A DNA stretch of 64,000 bases from an uncultured Paracoccaceae bacterium (lineage in GTDB: Bacteria; Pseudomonadota; Alphaproteobacteria; Rhodobacterales; Rhodobacteraceae): NCBI GenBank assembly GCA_947488175.1, contig CANKYO010000011.1:62001-126000 (forward strand), read 5' to 3'. The notes beneath the pieces are model-generated. The model saw only the letters and a program-made list of their open reading frames with translations. It had not been told where the DNA came from and made no database searches. Positions 37,268 through 45,660 of this stretch are shown here, piece by piece. Position numbers and translations under genes: made by a program. Numbering within the stretch: position 1 is the first letter of the stretch; every line of letters begins with the position of its first letter.

Positions 37268-38542
37268 TTGCTGGAACACGATCAGCCCATTACACGGGCT
37301 TGGGTACTGCATCCTGATCTGAAATCCGACACGACACGCCGCGATGCAGAGCCTGCGTTGGAAGAGGCTGAGGCACTGGCCGCAGCCTTGCCTAATCTGG
37401 ACGTCGTGGATGGGTCAATCGTGCGTCTGCCCAAGATCCATCCAGGGATGTTGTTCGGCAAGGGCAAGATCGAAGAACTGAAGGCCATATTCAAAGCAGC
37501 CGAAATCGAACTGGTTCTGATTGACGGACCGGTGACACCGGTTCAGCAGCGCAATCTGGAAAAAGCATGGGGCGTGAAACTGCTGGATCGCACTGGGCTG
37601 ATCCTGGAGATTTTCAGCGACCGGGCACGCACGTCAGAAGGTGTGCTGCAGGTCGAGATGGCCGCACTGTCTTATCAACGAACCCGGCTTGTGCGCGCTT
37701 GGACCCATCTGGAACGGCAGCGGGGCGGGTTGGGTTTTGTCGGCGGTCCGGGTGAGACGCAGATTGAGGCGGACCGCCGCGCCATTGATGAACAACTTGG
37801 CCGTCTGCGCCGTCAATTGGCCAAAGTGGTCAAAACCCGCGAATTGCACCGCGCGTCTCGCGCCAAGGTTCCGTTCCCGATTGTTGCGCTGGTCGGCTAT
37901 ACCAACGCCGGCAAATCGACATTGTTCAACAGGCTGACCGGGGCCGAGGTGTTGGCCAAGGATATGTTGTTCGCGACGCTTGATCCCACCATGCGCAAGA
38001 TCGTCCTGCCGACTGGTGATGAAGTCATCATGTCGGACACGGTAGGTTTCATCAGTGACTTGCCGACCGAATTGGTCGCCGCCTTTCGTGCGACATTGGA
38101 AGAGGTTCTGGACGCCGATCTGATCATGCATGTCCGCGATATCAGCCATCCGCAAACCGAAGAGCAGGCGCAGGATGTCAACGCGATCCTGCATAATCTG
38201 GGCGTTGCGGATGAGGCGCCGATGATCGAGGTCTGGAACAAGATCGACCTGATGGAAGGCGGTGAGCGCGAGGCGATGTTGACGCAGGCCGCACGCACCG
38301 ATGATCTGTTTGCGATCTCCGCCGTGACGGGCGAGGGGCTGGATGCGTTGTTGGCGGCGATCCCTAAAAAGCTGAAAGACCCGCGCAGCGAGGCGCGGTT
38401 GCATCTGTCTTTTTCAGAAGGCCGCAAAAGAGCATGGCTGTTTGAGCAAGGCATTGTCACCGATGAACAGCAGGATGACGATGGTTATGCCATGACGGTA
38501 TTCTGGACCGCCCTGCAGCGGGAGCGTTTCGCGCGGCTTTAA
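37268..38542 (+). CDS. hflX: Ribosome-associated GTPase HflX
   Basis: HflX is a GTPase that rescues stalled or stressed 70S ribosomes. The 424-aa protein has the N-terminal HflX domain (about 1-160, including HPGMLFGKGK and GPGETQIEAD), then the G domain with GYTNAGKSTLFN, DTVGF and NKID. A TTG at 37268, three bases after the hfq stop, is the best start because homology begins there; no ATG is close and the long upstream reading lies inside hfq. Its 3' end overlaps the convergent acylase gene by 4 nt. Confidence 0.92.
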   Translation: MLEHDQPITRAWVLHPDLKSDTTRRDAEPALEEAEALAAALPNLDVVDGSIVRLPKIHPGMLFGKGKIEELKAIFKAAEIELVLIDGPVTPVQQRNLEKAWGVKLLDRTGLILEIFSDRARTSEGVLQVEMAALSYQRTRLVRAWTHLERQRGGLGFVGGPGETQIEADRRAIDEQLGRLRRQLAKVVKTRELHRASRAKVPFPIVALVGYTNAGKSTLFNRLTGAEVLAKDMLFATLDPTMRKIVLPTGDEVIMSDTVGFISDLPTELVAAFRATLEEVLDADLIMHVRDISHPQTEEQAQDVNAILHNLGVADEAPMIEVWNKIDLMEGGEREAMLTQAARTDDLFAISAVTGEGLDALLAAIPKKLKDPRSEARLHLSFSEGRKRAWLFEQGIVTDEQQDDDGYAMTVFWTALQRERFARL

Positions 38543-41001
38543 TTGGCCGGTCGCAGCACTGAAATTCCCACAGCCGCTGCGCGCGCCAGGTCGGGATCCA
38601 GTGACATGGGGATGTATTCACCACGCCGCCAAAGCTCACCCAGATTATCATAATAGCGTGACAGCGGGTGTCCTGACTGTCCGGTCGCGCTGATAAAGAC
38701 CGAGCTGTCGGGGTCGGCAAAGTCATAGACCCCGCGATAGCCCGCAGCATGTACATTCTGGAACGGGGCGGGGCCTGTGCCGGATGTCTTGCCTCGCTGC
38801 AGCGTGTGATCGCCGCCGCTGGTCGACTGGCGAATATTTACGATCCAGTTCAGGATCGGAGTAGAGCCTAATACAGGATGATCGTGGGTTGCCTGATGCG
38901 CGTCGCCCCAACGGACGGCCTCAATCGCCTCACCATGGTTTTCGGTGATCCAGAGCAGTGCCTCATCCAGCGCCTGTCTGGCGATGTCGGTACAGGTTTC
39001 AATCGGGGCGGATTGGATCACGTCACACCACACGCTGGCCCCGTCAATGTCGCGAAACACCCGTTCGATGAAAATCGGGTCGGCATGTGTGAACTCGGGG
39101 GCAAGCGGCCCCAGTTCATCGCGGATCAGACGCTTATTCAACTCGCGGAGCCATGCCGCGTAGATCAGCGGCTCTGGCAGGTGTTCGTTCATTTCGCCGT
39201 TCCACGCGGTCAGCAGCAGCAGCGCGTCCTGGCGTCGTCGTTCCGGTGTGCCTGCGGGTGCGGCATCGCCGGTATAGGCCAGATTGGCAGTCATCAACGA
39301 TGTCAACGTGCGCGCAGTAAAGCTGACGGTGTCCAGCTGCGCCTCGATAAAGCTGTCGCGGGTGTGGACACCGCGCGCCTGCATCAGCCGCCGCCATCGA
39401 TAGATGCGCTGCGTGTCACCCCAGAGATGCGAGACATGCTGCGGGAATTCCCGGTCGATGGTCTTGTTGTTGGTATTACCCAGAATGCCGCCTTCGGGGT
39501 TCACGAATTCGGGATTGTCGCTGTAGGGAAAACGGCCTTTCCAGCGGTTTTCCGGCAGATAGCCAAAGCTGGGCAAACGCCCCTGGCTTTGATGCGCGGC
39601 ATCACGGGCGGGCAGGGCGCCGATAGTTTTCATCGCGATCCGGTTGCGGTCGGCGATGGTCAGGTTCTGGGCGGGTGCGATGTATTTTTCACCCGCCGCG
39701 ATGGCCGCCGTGACGGTCTGCGCCCGCATGATGGCCAGGGCCGCCGACATCGACGTGTCGCGGTCTGACAGCGCGCTCCATGCAATGGAGGTGACATGGC
39801 CGCGGGGTGTGATCGTGCCAAGGTCATATTGGTTGGCGGGCATCACAGGGCCATTCGCCGTCCAGCGCAGCCGCAGCGTGACGGCAGGCGCGTCCTTGAC
39901 CGTGATGATACTGTCGCGGGTCCGGAACCGGACCCAGCCGCTGACATCGCGGTATTCGTTGGGATTGTTCGGGTTCACCTCTTCGATCAGGATGTCTTGA
40001 TCATCCACATAGGCCGATGTCACCCCCCAACCCAGATCGGCGCTGCGCCCGCTAAGCACAACGGGCATGCCGGGGATCGTGCCACCGATGACCCCGCCCG
40101 ATGATAGTTCCAGCCTTGCCAGATACCAGATTGTCGGGGCCGTCAGCCCCAGATGCGGGTCATTGGCCAACAAGGTGGCCCCGGTGGCCGAACGCGCGGC
40201 ATTGGCAGCCCAGGCGTTTGAGGCGCCTGCCAGCTCCCGCGGTTTGATCGGTGACAATGGGTCATAGGCCACGCGGGTGTTTGGGCTGAAGGCCGGCACC
40301 TCCGGGACCAATTGCGCATATTCAGGTAAGGCCGCGACCCCGCCTGTCGGATCGTCAGGCATGATATCGGCCAGACGTTCGTTGCTGATCAGCAAGGACG
40401 TGCGAGCCCGCAGCACCTCGTTTTCCAAATGCGATGACAGTTGCAGCGCCATCAGCTTCATGATTGCCAGGCTGTCGGCGGGTTGCCACGGGGCCACCGG
40501 ATGGCTGAACAGCCACATTTCAGGCGCGCCGCGCCCACGGGCACCTGCGTTCACTTCGTTGAGCCAGGCATTCACCCCGGCAGAGTAGGCGGTAAGGGCG
40601 GATTTGGTCTGGTCATCCTGCGCATCGACCGACGAAACCGCCAAAGTATAGATATCAAACCGGCGCAGCACTTCATCAATGCCAACTGTGCGTTCTCCGA
40701 ACAGTTCGGACAGACGGCCTTGTGCGGTGCGCCGCAGCATCGTCATTTGCCAAAGCCGATCCTGCGCATGGGCGTAGCCCAGTGCGAAATACACATCCTC
40801 ATCCCGCTGACCAAAGATGTGCGGTACATTGGCATTGTCGCGCACGATTTCGACGGGCGCGCTGATGCCATCGACCACGCTGCTGGCGTTGTAGTCGGGC
40901 AGGGAACGCGAGGCGAAATAATACGCCAGCACAAGGGCCGCAACAGCGGCGAAAATCAATGCTGAGGCGAGCCGGACCAGCCAGCGAAAGATCAGAGCCA
41001 T
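38539..41001 (-). CDS. Penicillin acylase-family (Ntn-hydrolase) protein
   Basis: This family of N-terminal-nucleophile hydrolases cleaves amides, including penicillin G, cephalosporins and acyl-homoserine lactones. The 820-aa precursor has an N-terminal hydrophobic anchor or signal (LVRLASALIFAAVAALVLAYYFA) and the conserved autocleavage site GASNAW, with the nucleophile Ser261. The alpha and beta chains would be about 230 and 560 residues after processing. Periplasmic location is likely. The substrate is not known; quorum-quenching is possible but not shown by sequence. Confidence 0.9.
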   Translation of the reverse strand: MALIFRWLVRLASALIFAAVAALVLAYYFASRSLPDYNASSVVDGISAPVEIVRDNANVPHIFGQRDEDVYFALGYAHAQDRLWQMTMLRRTAQGRLSELFGERTVGIDEVLRRFDIYTLAVSSVDAQDDQTKSALTAYSAGVNAWLNEVNAGARGRGAPEMWLFSHPVAPWQPADSLAIMKLMALQLSSHLENEVLRARTSLLISNERLADIMPDDPTGGVAALPEYAQLVPEVPAFSPNTRVAYDPLSPIKPRELAGASNAWAANAARSATGATLLANDPHLGLTAPTIWYLARLELSSGGVIGGTIPGMPVVLSGRSADLGWGVTSAYVDDQDILIEEVNPNNPNEYRDVSGWVRFRTRDSIITVKDAPAVTLRLRWTANGPVMPANQYDLGTITPRGHVTSIAWSALSDRDTSMSAALAIMRAQTVTAAIAAGEKYIAPAQNLTIADRNRIAMKTIGALPARDAAHQSQGRLPSFGYLPENRWKGRFPYSDNPEFVNPEGGILGNTNNKTIDREFPQHVSHLWGDTQRIYRWRRLMQARGVHTRDSFIEAQLDTVSFTARTLTSLMTANLAYTGDAAPAGTPERRRQDALLLLTAWNGEMNEHLPEPLIYAAWLRELNKRLIRDELGPLAPEFTHADPIFIERVFRDIDGASVWCDVIQSAPIETCTDIARQALDEALLWITENHGEAIEAVRWGDAHQATHDHPVLGSTPILNWIVNIRQSTSGGDHTLQRGKTSGTGPAPFQNVHAAGYRGVYDFADPDSSVFISATGQSGHPLSRYYDNLGELWRRGEYIPMSLDPDLARAAAVGISVLRPAN

Positions 41002-41058
41002 GCGCCCCTCTGGTTTAGTGAACGGCTCTGTTTTAGCAGCGCCATATGGAAGGGCAAG

Positions 41059-42360
41059 CTAGCGTTCCGGGATCAGCCCGCGTGGGCTGAAGCGCAGCAC
41101 CAGAAGCAGGATCAGACCCATCGTCAGCAAGCGCATATGTGCCGCCCCGTCGATCAACGTATCTTTCAGATTGCTGCCATCCGGCAGACCACTGGCGATA
41201 AAGTTCATCAGACCCAGACCAAGCGGTTCGACCATGACCCAAAGCCACCAGATGAGCATGCCGCCTAATACCGCGCCAAAGTTGTTACCCGACCCGCCCA
41301 CAATCACCATGACCCAGACAAGGAAGGTAAAACGCAGCGGTTGATATGTGCCGGGCGTCAATTGCCCATCAAGCGTCGTCATCATGGCCCCGGCGATCCC
41401 ACAAATGGCGGAACCGAGGATGAAGATCTGCAGGTGGCGGGCGGTAACGTCTTTGCCCATGGCTTCGGCGGCGACTTCGTTGTCACGGATTGCGCGCATC
41501 ATACGGCCCCATGGGCTGTTCAGCGCCCTTTGTGCCAGCCACAAAAGAATGATCAGCACGATGGCAAAAAGCACACCATAGGCGAGTTTGGTGTAAAGCG
41601 TCGACGCGGTGACAGGGTCCAAGCCAAGGCTGACCGCGCGTTCGACAAAGACAGGGTCGCTCTGCAGATCCACCTCGAACGGGACAGGGCGGGGCAGGCC
41701 GATCACATTCTTGACGCCGCGCCCCAGCCAGTCTTCGTTCTTCATAATGGCAATGATGATTTCGGCAATGCCCAGCGTGGCGATGGCAAGATAATCTGAT
41801 CGCAGGCCAAGCGCGGTTTTCCCAATGATCCATGCCGCACCGGCGGCCAGTAGCCCGCCCACAGGCCAAGCGAGGAGCACAGGCAATCCAAGACCACCAA
41901 GATAACCGGTCGCGGCGGGGTTCACGGCCTCGACCGCAGCAACGCCGGGGTCAAAGACAGCACGGAAGGTGAAGAAGCCGACAATCAGCACCCCGAGAGT
42001 GATAAAGGTGCGGCTGCGCCCCAGAAACCGCCTTTGCGCAAAGATGGCGGCGGCGATTGTCGCGGCCCCGGCGATCAGCCCAAGGATAACCTGGAGGCCA
42101 CCTGCCGCCCAAGCCTCGCCCACGGGCGGCATGGATATCAGGACGGTGGCCAGACCGCCCAACGCGACAAAGCCCATGACGCCGATATTGAACAACCCCG
42201 CAAATCCCCATTGCAGGTTTACACCCAGCGCCATGATGGCCGAAATCAGGCCCATATTCAGGATCAGCAGGGCGGTGTTCCAACCTTGGATGAGACCCGT
42301 TCCAAGGATCAGACAACCAACTAGCGCGAAGAGTAGCGGGTTCTTGATGGCAGGGTTCAT
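41059..42360 (-). CDS. livM: Branched-chain amino-acid-type ABC transporter permease LivM
   Basis: One of two membrane subunits of a HAAT-family ABC importer. The 433-aa protein has about ten membrane helices, the N-terminal region GVNLQWGFAGLFNIG and the conserved cytoplasmic loop MRAIRDNEVAAEAMGKDV that contacts the ATPases. Its start overlaps the livH stop (ATGA). It is the last gene of the operon. It is longer than E. coli LivM homologues because of extra sequence between the first helices. Confidence 0.92.
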   Translation of the reverse strand: MNPAIKNPLLFALVGCLILGTGLIQGWNTALLILNMGLISAIMALGVNLQWGFAGLFNIGVMGFVALGGLATVLISMPPVGEAWAAGGLQVILGLIAGAATIAAAIFAQRRFLGRSRTFITLGVLIVGFFTFRAVFDPGVAAVEAVNPAATGYLGGLGLPVLLAWPVGGLLAAGAAWIIGKTALGLRSDYLAIATLGIAEIIIAIMKNEDWLGRGVKNVIGLPRPVPFEVDLQSDPVFVERAVSLGLDPVTASTLYTKLAYGVLFAIVLIILLWLAQRALNSPWGRMMRAIRDNEVAAEAMGKDVTARHLQIFILGSAICGIAGAMMTTLDGQLTPGTYQPLRFTFLVWVMVIVGGSGNNFGAVLGGMLIWWLWVMVEPLGLGLMNFIASGLPDGSNLKDTLIDGAAHMRLLTMGLILLLVLRFSPRGLIPER

Positions 42361-43367
42361 ACGGATTGCCCCTTGAAAAGGCCGGTCGGCTTGAAGAGCA
42401 GCACGATGATCAGGATCGCGAAGCTGACCGCAAATTTGTAATCAGTGGAGAGCAGTTGGACGAGGCCATCGGGCTCCAGGCTTTCCGGCATCAGATAGAC
42501 CAGCACCTTTTTCCAGGCATAGGTGATCGTCACTTCGCTAAAGGCAATGACAAAACCGCCAGCAATGGCCCCAAGCGGATTGCCAAGCCCGCCCACAATG
42601 GCTGCGGCAAAGATCGGCAGCAGTAGCTGGAAATAGGTGAAGGCCTTGAAGGATTTATCGAGCCCGTAAAGCACACCAGCGGTGGTGGCGAGGGCCGCGA
42701 CGATCATCCATGTCACCTTGACCACCCAATCGGGGTTGATGCCGGACAGCAAGGCAAGATCCTCGTTATCCGAAAACGCCCGCATGGATTTACCGGTGCG
42801 AGTCTTGTTAAGAAACCAGAACAGCAATGCGACCGCGATGACGGCGACCACCACCGTGATGGCTTGGGTCGTCTTGATTGCTAATCCTTCGCGCAGACCG
42901 GTCATATCGCGGAATTCGCGGGCGGTGATAATGAACCGTTCACCGTCGGCAAAGCGGATGTCATCCACCCCGATGATAAACCGCACGACCCCGTTCATCA
43001 CGAACATCACACCCATGGAGACGATGACGAGGATCACAGGTTTCGCCTTTTGATCACGGTAGAACTTGTAAATCAGCCAGTCGATGGCGAGAACCAGAAG
43101 GATCGTCATCCCGATCCCGACTGGCAGGGCGAGCAGGGCAGTGGGCAGCGGCCCGAAGGTGATGCCGACGGCCAATAGCATGTTGGTTGCAATGATTGTC
43201 ATGGCCGTACCAAAGGCCATGGTATCGCCATGGGCAAAATTGGAAAAGCGCAGTATGCCATAGATCATCGTGACGCCGAGGGCACCGATGGCCAGCTGCG
43301 CGCCATAGGCAAGGCCTGGGACGAAGACAAAGTTCGCAAAGGCTACGAGGGCGTTGAGAAAATCCAT
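42357..43367 (-). CDS. livH: Branched-chain amino-acid-type ABC transporter permease LivH
   Basis: The second permease, 336 aa with about eight membrane helices. It has the typical GALGVTMIYGILRFSNFAHGD near the start and MRAFSDNEDLALLSGIN, the coupling loop for the ATP-binding subunit. The ATG at 43367 overlaps the stop of the 147-aa secreted gene (TGATG); a longer start in that gene is rejected. Confidence 0.93.
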   Translation of the reverse strand: MDFLNALVAFANFVFVPGLAYGAQLAIGALGVTMIYGILRFSNFAHGDTMAFGTAMTIIATNMLLAVGITFGPLPTALLALPVGIGMTILLVLAIDWLIYKFYRDQKAKPVILVIVSMGVMFVMNGVVRFIIGVDDIRFADGERFIITAREFRDMTGLREGLAIKTTQAITVVVAVIAVALLFWFLNKTRTGKSMRAFSDNEDLALLSGINPDWVVKVTWMIVAALATTAGVLYGLDKSFKAFTYFQLLLPIFAAAIVGGLGNPLGAIAGGFVIAFSEVTITYAWKKVLVYLMPESLEPDGLVQLLSTDYKFAVSFAILIIVLLFKPTGLFKGQSV

Positions 43368-43810
43368 CAGTAGAAATCCATGGCGGGGTGTATAAATCTG
43401 CAGGATAGCTTTACATAGCGGCCAAAACTGTGGGTTTTTTCGCGCCAATCAAAAACGGTGTGAAGGTCAAGGTTATATCCGATACCAGTTTCGCCCTTAG
43501 GCACGATGAAATAAGGAGAAACTGCCTCAGTGTTCGCTGAGTATGATCGCTGCGCAGCATCGACGTTCGGAAAGTCGCTTATTACATACGGCGCATTGCC
43601 AAATGTAGATGTATAGGAGTAACGCCCCTCATTCTGGAAAAAAAAGAGCGGACGAAAGGGCACAGACACATCGACGCATATCCCCCCATCGCATGCTTGA
43701 CGCATCTGGCATTGCGCAGGAACCGTGCGTTCCGAAAATTGTGCGTAAGCGTTGGTTGCCAAGGTAACGGCGACAATAGCGCGGTAAACTAATATTTCTT
43801 TTCTACTCAT
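43367..43810 (-). CDS. Secreted protein embedded in liv operon, unknown
   Basis: A 147-aa protein with a signal peptide (MSRKEILVYRAIVAVTLATNAYA, likely cut before QFSERT). The mature part is aromatic-rich (RPLFFFQNEGRYSYTSTFG) with a cysteine cluster (QCQMRQACDGGIC) plus a final Cys, so two disulfides are possible. It belongs to no family I recognise. Its ATG overlaps the livF stop by ATGA and its stop overlaps the livH start by TGATG, so the operon is built around it. The stretch looks more AT-rich than its neighbours, which may mean recent insertion. Could be a periplasmic accessory of the transporter. Confidence 0.75.
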   Translation of the reverse strand: MSRKEILVYRAIVAVTLATNAYAQFSERTVPAQCQMRQACDGGICVDVSVPFRPLFFFQNEGRYSYTSTFGNAPYVISDFPNVDAAQRSYSANTEAVSPYFIVPKGETGIGYNLDLHTVFDWREKTHSFGRYVKLSCRFIHPAMDFY

Positions 43811-44634
43811 CCGCCCAAGAAGCTCCGTCTGACTTCTGGATCAGCCAGCAGTTGCTTACCCGTGCCGGTGTGCGCATTTCGCCCCTGCACCAGAACATAG
43901 GCTTTGTCCGCGATCTCAAGCGCTTGGCGCGCGTTCTGTTCGACCATTAGGATCGGGATGCCGGTGCGGGCGACCTCGATGATGCGGTCGAAAAGTTCGT
44001 CCATCACGATGGGGCTGACGCCTGCGGTGGGTTCGTCCAGCATCAGCACCTTGGGTTTGGTCATCAGCGCGCGACCGACCGCGACCTGCTGGCGTTGGCC
44101 GCCGGATAGCTCTCCAGCGGCCTGATTGCGTTTTTCCTTGAGGATCGGGAACAGGTCATAGACCTGCGCCATGGTATCCCGGAAATCATCACGGCGGATG
44201 AAAGCCCCCATTTCAAGGTTTTCTTCCACCGTCATCGACGTAAAAATGTTGGAAGTCTGAGGCACGAACCCCATGCCCTTGACCACGCGCTGTTGCGGCG
44301 ACAGATGGGTGATATCCTCACCATCGAGCCGCACGGCCCCGTCATTGACGTTCAACATGCCGAAAACGGCCTTCATTGCCGTGGATTTGCCAGCGCCGTT
44401 CGGGCCGACAATCACCGCAATCTCGCCCTTTTCGGCAGCAATCGTACAGGAATGCAGAATATCCGGGCCTTTGCCATACCCCCCGGTCATCGCATCACCG
44501 ATCAGGAACGGATCACCATGCTTTGCAGTGCTGTTGCCTGATCGCCGGTCAACCTTATCAAGAGTGCTTCCTGGCTCCCTCGTGATCGACCGGTCCTTGT
44601 TGCCTCTGTCATCGTGGTAGGGGCTGTCGCTCAC
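43807..44634 (-). CDS. livF: Branched-chain amino-acid-type ABC transporter ATPase LivF
   Basis: ATP-hydrolysing subunit of the importer, 275 aa. It has Walker A GPNGAGKST, signature LSGGQRQQVA and Walker B VLMLDEPTAG. A charged 48-residue N-terminal extension (YHDDRGNKDRSITREPG...) precedes the core MTGGYGKG; E. coli LivF lacks it. A GTG at 44634 is the start and overlaps the stop of the 52-aa miniprotein (GTGA). Confidence 0.93.
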   Translation of the reverse strand: MSDSPYHDDRGNKDRSITREPGSTLDKVDRRSGNSTAKHGDPFLIGDAMTGGYGKGPDILHSCTIAAEKGEIAVIVGPNGAGKSTAMKAVFGMLNVNDGAVRLDGEDITHLSPQQRVVKGMGFVPQTSNIFTSMTVEENLEMGAFIRRDDFRDTMAQVYDLFPILKEKRNQAAGELSGGQRQQVAVGRALMTKPKVLMLDEPTAGVSPIVMDELFDRIIEVARTGIPILMVEQNARQALEIADKAYVLVQGRNAHTGTGKQLLADPEVRRSFLGG

Positions 44635-44789
44635 GGATTAACATACTCGGACAGGAAGGGCAGATAGGTGGTCAGCGTGTCGCGCATCAGCGCCTGTTCT
44701 GATGCATCCGCATAGTTGCCATAGATCCAATAAAGCGTGGCTGCGGCACCAAGAATGGCCCCCAGAAGGATGGTGAATAGGAATTTCAT
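44631..44789 (-). CDS. Small membrane protein, 52 aa, embedded in liv operon
   Basis: This miniprotein is too short for most gene callers. It starts at ATG 44789, overlapping the livG stop (ATGA), and ends in a stop overlapping the livF GTG. It has one membrane helix (KFLFTILLGAILGAAATLYWIYG) and a short acidic-to-polar tail (DASEQALMRDTLTTYLPFL), probably facing the periplasm or cytoplasm. The overlap at both ends and the clean helix make it a strong candidate for a real gene. It may be a transporter accessory. No family is recognised. Confidence 0.7.
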   Translation of the reverse strand: MKFLFTILLGAILGAAATLYWIYGNYADASEQALMRDTLTTYLPFLSEYVNP

Positions 44790-45571
44790 GTCGCACTTAC
44801 CTTGTCTTTGTTCTTCAATCCGGTGCCGAGATAGGCCTCGATCACCTGTTCATTGGCCTTGATTTCTTCCAAGGTCCCTTCGGCCAGCACATGACCCTCT
44901 GCCATACAGATAACCGGGTCACACAGGCGGCCGATGAAGTCCATGTCATGCTCAATCACCACAAATGTATAGTTCCGTTCTTGGTTCAGGCGGATAATCG
45001 CGTCCCCGATTGTGTTCAAAAGGGTACGGTTCACGCCTGCGCCAACTTCGTCGAGGAAAACGATCCGGGCGTCGACCATCATGGTACGCCCCAGTTCCAG
45101 CAGCTTTTTCTGGCCGCCGGACAGGTTGCCTGCCTTTTCTTCCTTCAGGTGGTCAATTGTCAGGAATTCAATCACTTCGTCCGCTTTGGCCTTGAGCGCG
45201 CGTTCTTCGTCAGCGATCCGCCTACGCCCGAACCAGGTATTCCAAAGCCGTTCGCCGGACTGGTCGGCAGGCACCATCATCAGGTTTTCCCGGACCGTCA
45301 TCGACGAAAACTCATGTGCGATCTGAAAGGTGCGCAGTAATCCCTTATGGAACAGTGTATGCGGGGGCAGGCCAGTGATGTCTTCGCCCATCATGGTCAC
45401 GCTACCCGATGTTGGTTTAAGAACGCCGGCGATTACATTGAAAAGCGTTGTTTTTCCGGCCCCATTAGGTCCGATTAATCCGGTGATCGTCCCTTCGTCG
45501 ATCCGCAGGCTTGCATCATCGACCGCGTGAAAACCACCAAAGGTTTTCACCAGATTTTCAACAACAATCAT
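44786..45571 (-). CDS. livG: Branched-chain amino-acid-type ABC transporter ATPase LivG
   Basis: ATP-hydrolysing subunit, 261 aa. It has Walker A GPNGAGKTT, signature NLSGGQKKLLELG, Walker B IVFLDEVGAG and the long C-terminal tail typical of LivG (VIEHDMDF H-loop then EGTLEEIKANEQVIEAYLG). AAGGGGAC precedes the start, and the gap to livK holds a stem-loop. Confidence 0.93.
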   Translation of the reverse strand: MIVVENLVKTFGGFHAVDDASLRIDEGTITGLIGPNGAGKTTLFNVIAGVLKPTSGSVTMMGEDITGLPPHTLFHKGLLRTFQIAHEFSSMTVRENLMMVPADQSGERLWNTWFGRRRIADEERALKAKADEVIEFLTIDHLKEEKAGNLSGGQKKLLELGRTMMVDARIVFLDEVGAGVNRTLLNTIGDAIIRLNQERNYTFVVIEHDMDFIGRLCDPVICMAEGHVLAEGTLEEIKANEQVIEAYLGTGLKNKDKVSAT

Positions 45572-45615
45572 ATCGTCCCCTTACACGCTGTCCCGACGTG
45601 TATTCCTGTTGGCAA

Positions 45616-45640
45616 ACGGCGCGGGAAAATCCCGCGCCGT
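45616..45640. other. Intercistronic stem-loop between livK and livG
   Basis: An 11-bp perfect stem (ACGGCGCGGGA at 45616-45626, TCCCGCGCCGT at 45630-45640) with an AAA loop lies downstream of livK and upstream of livG. No T-run follows on the minus strand, so it probably protects the livK mRNA 3' end or partly attenuates transcription. Such structures give excess binding protein over the other subunits. Confidence 0.7.
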
Positions 45641-45660
45641 CGACCTTTTTGATGGGCTGA

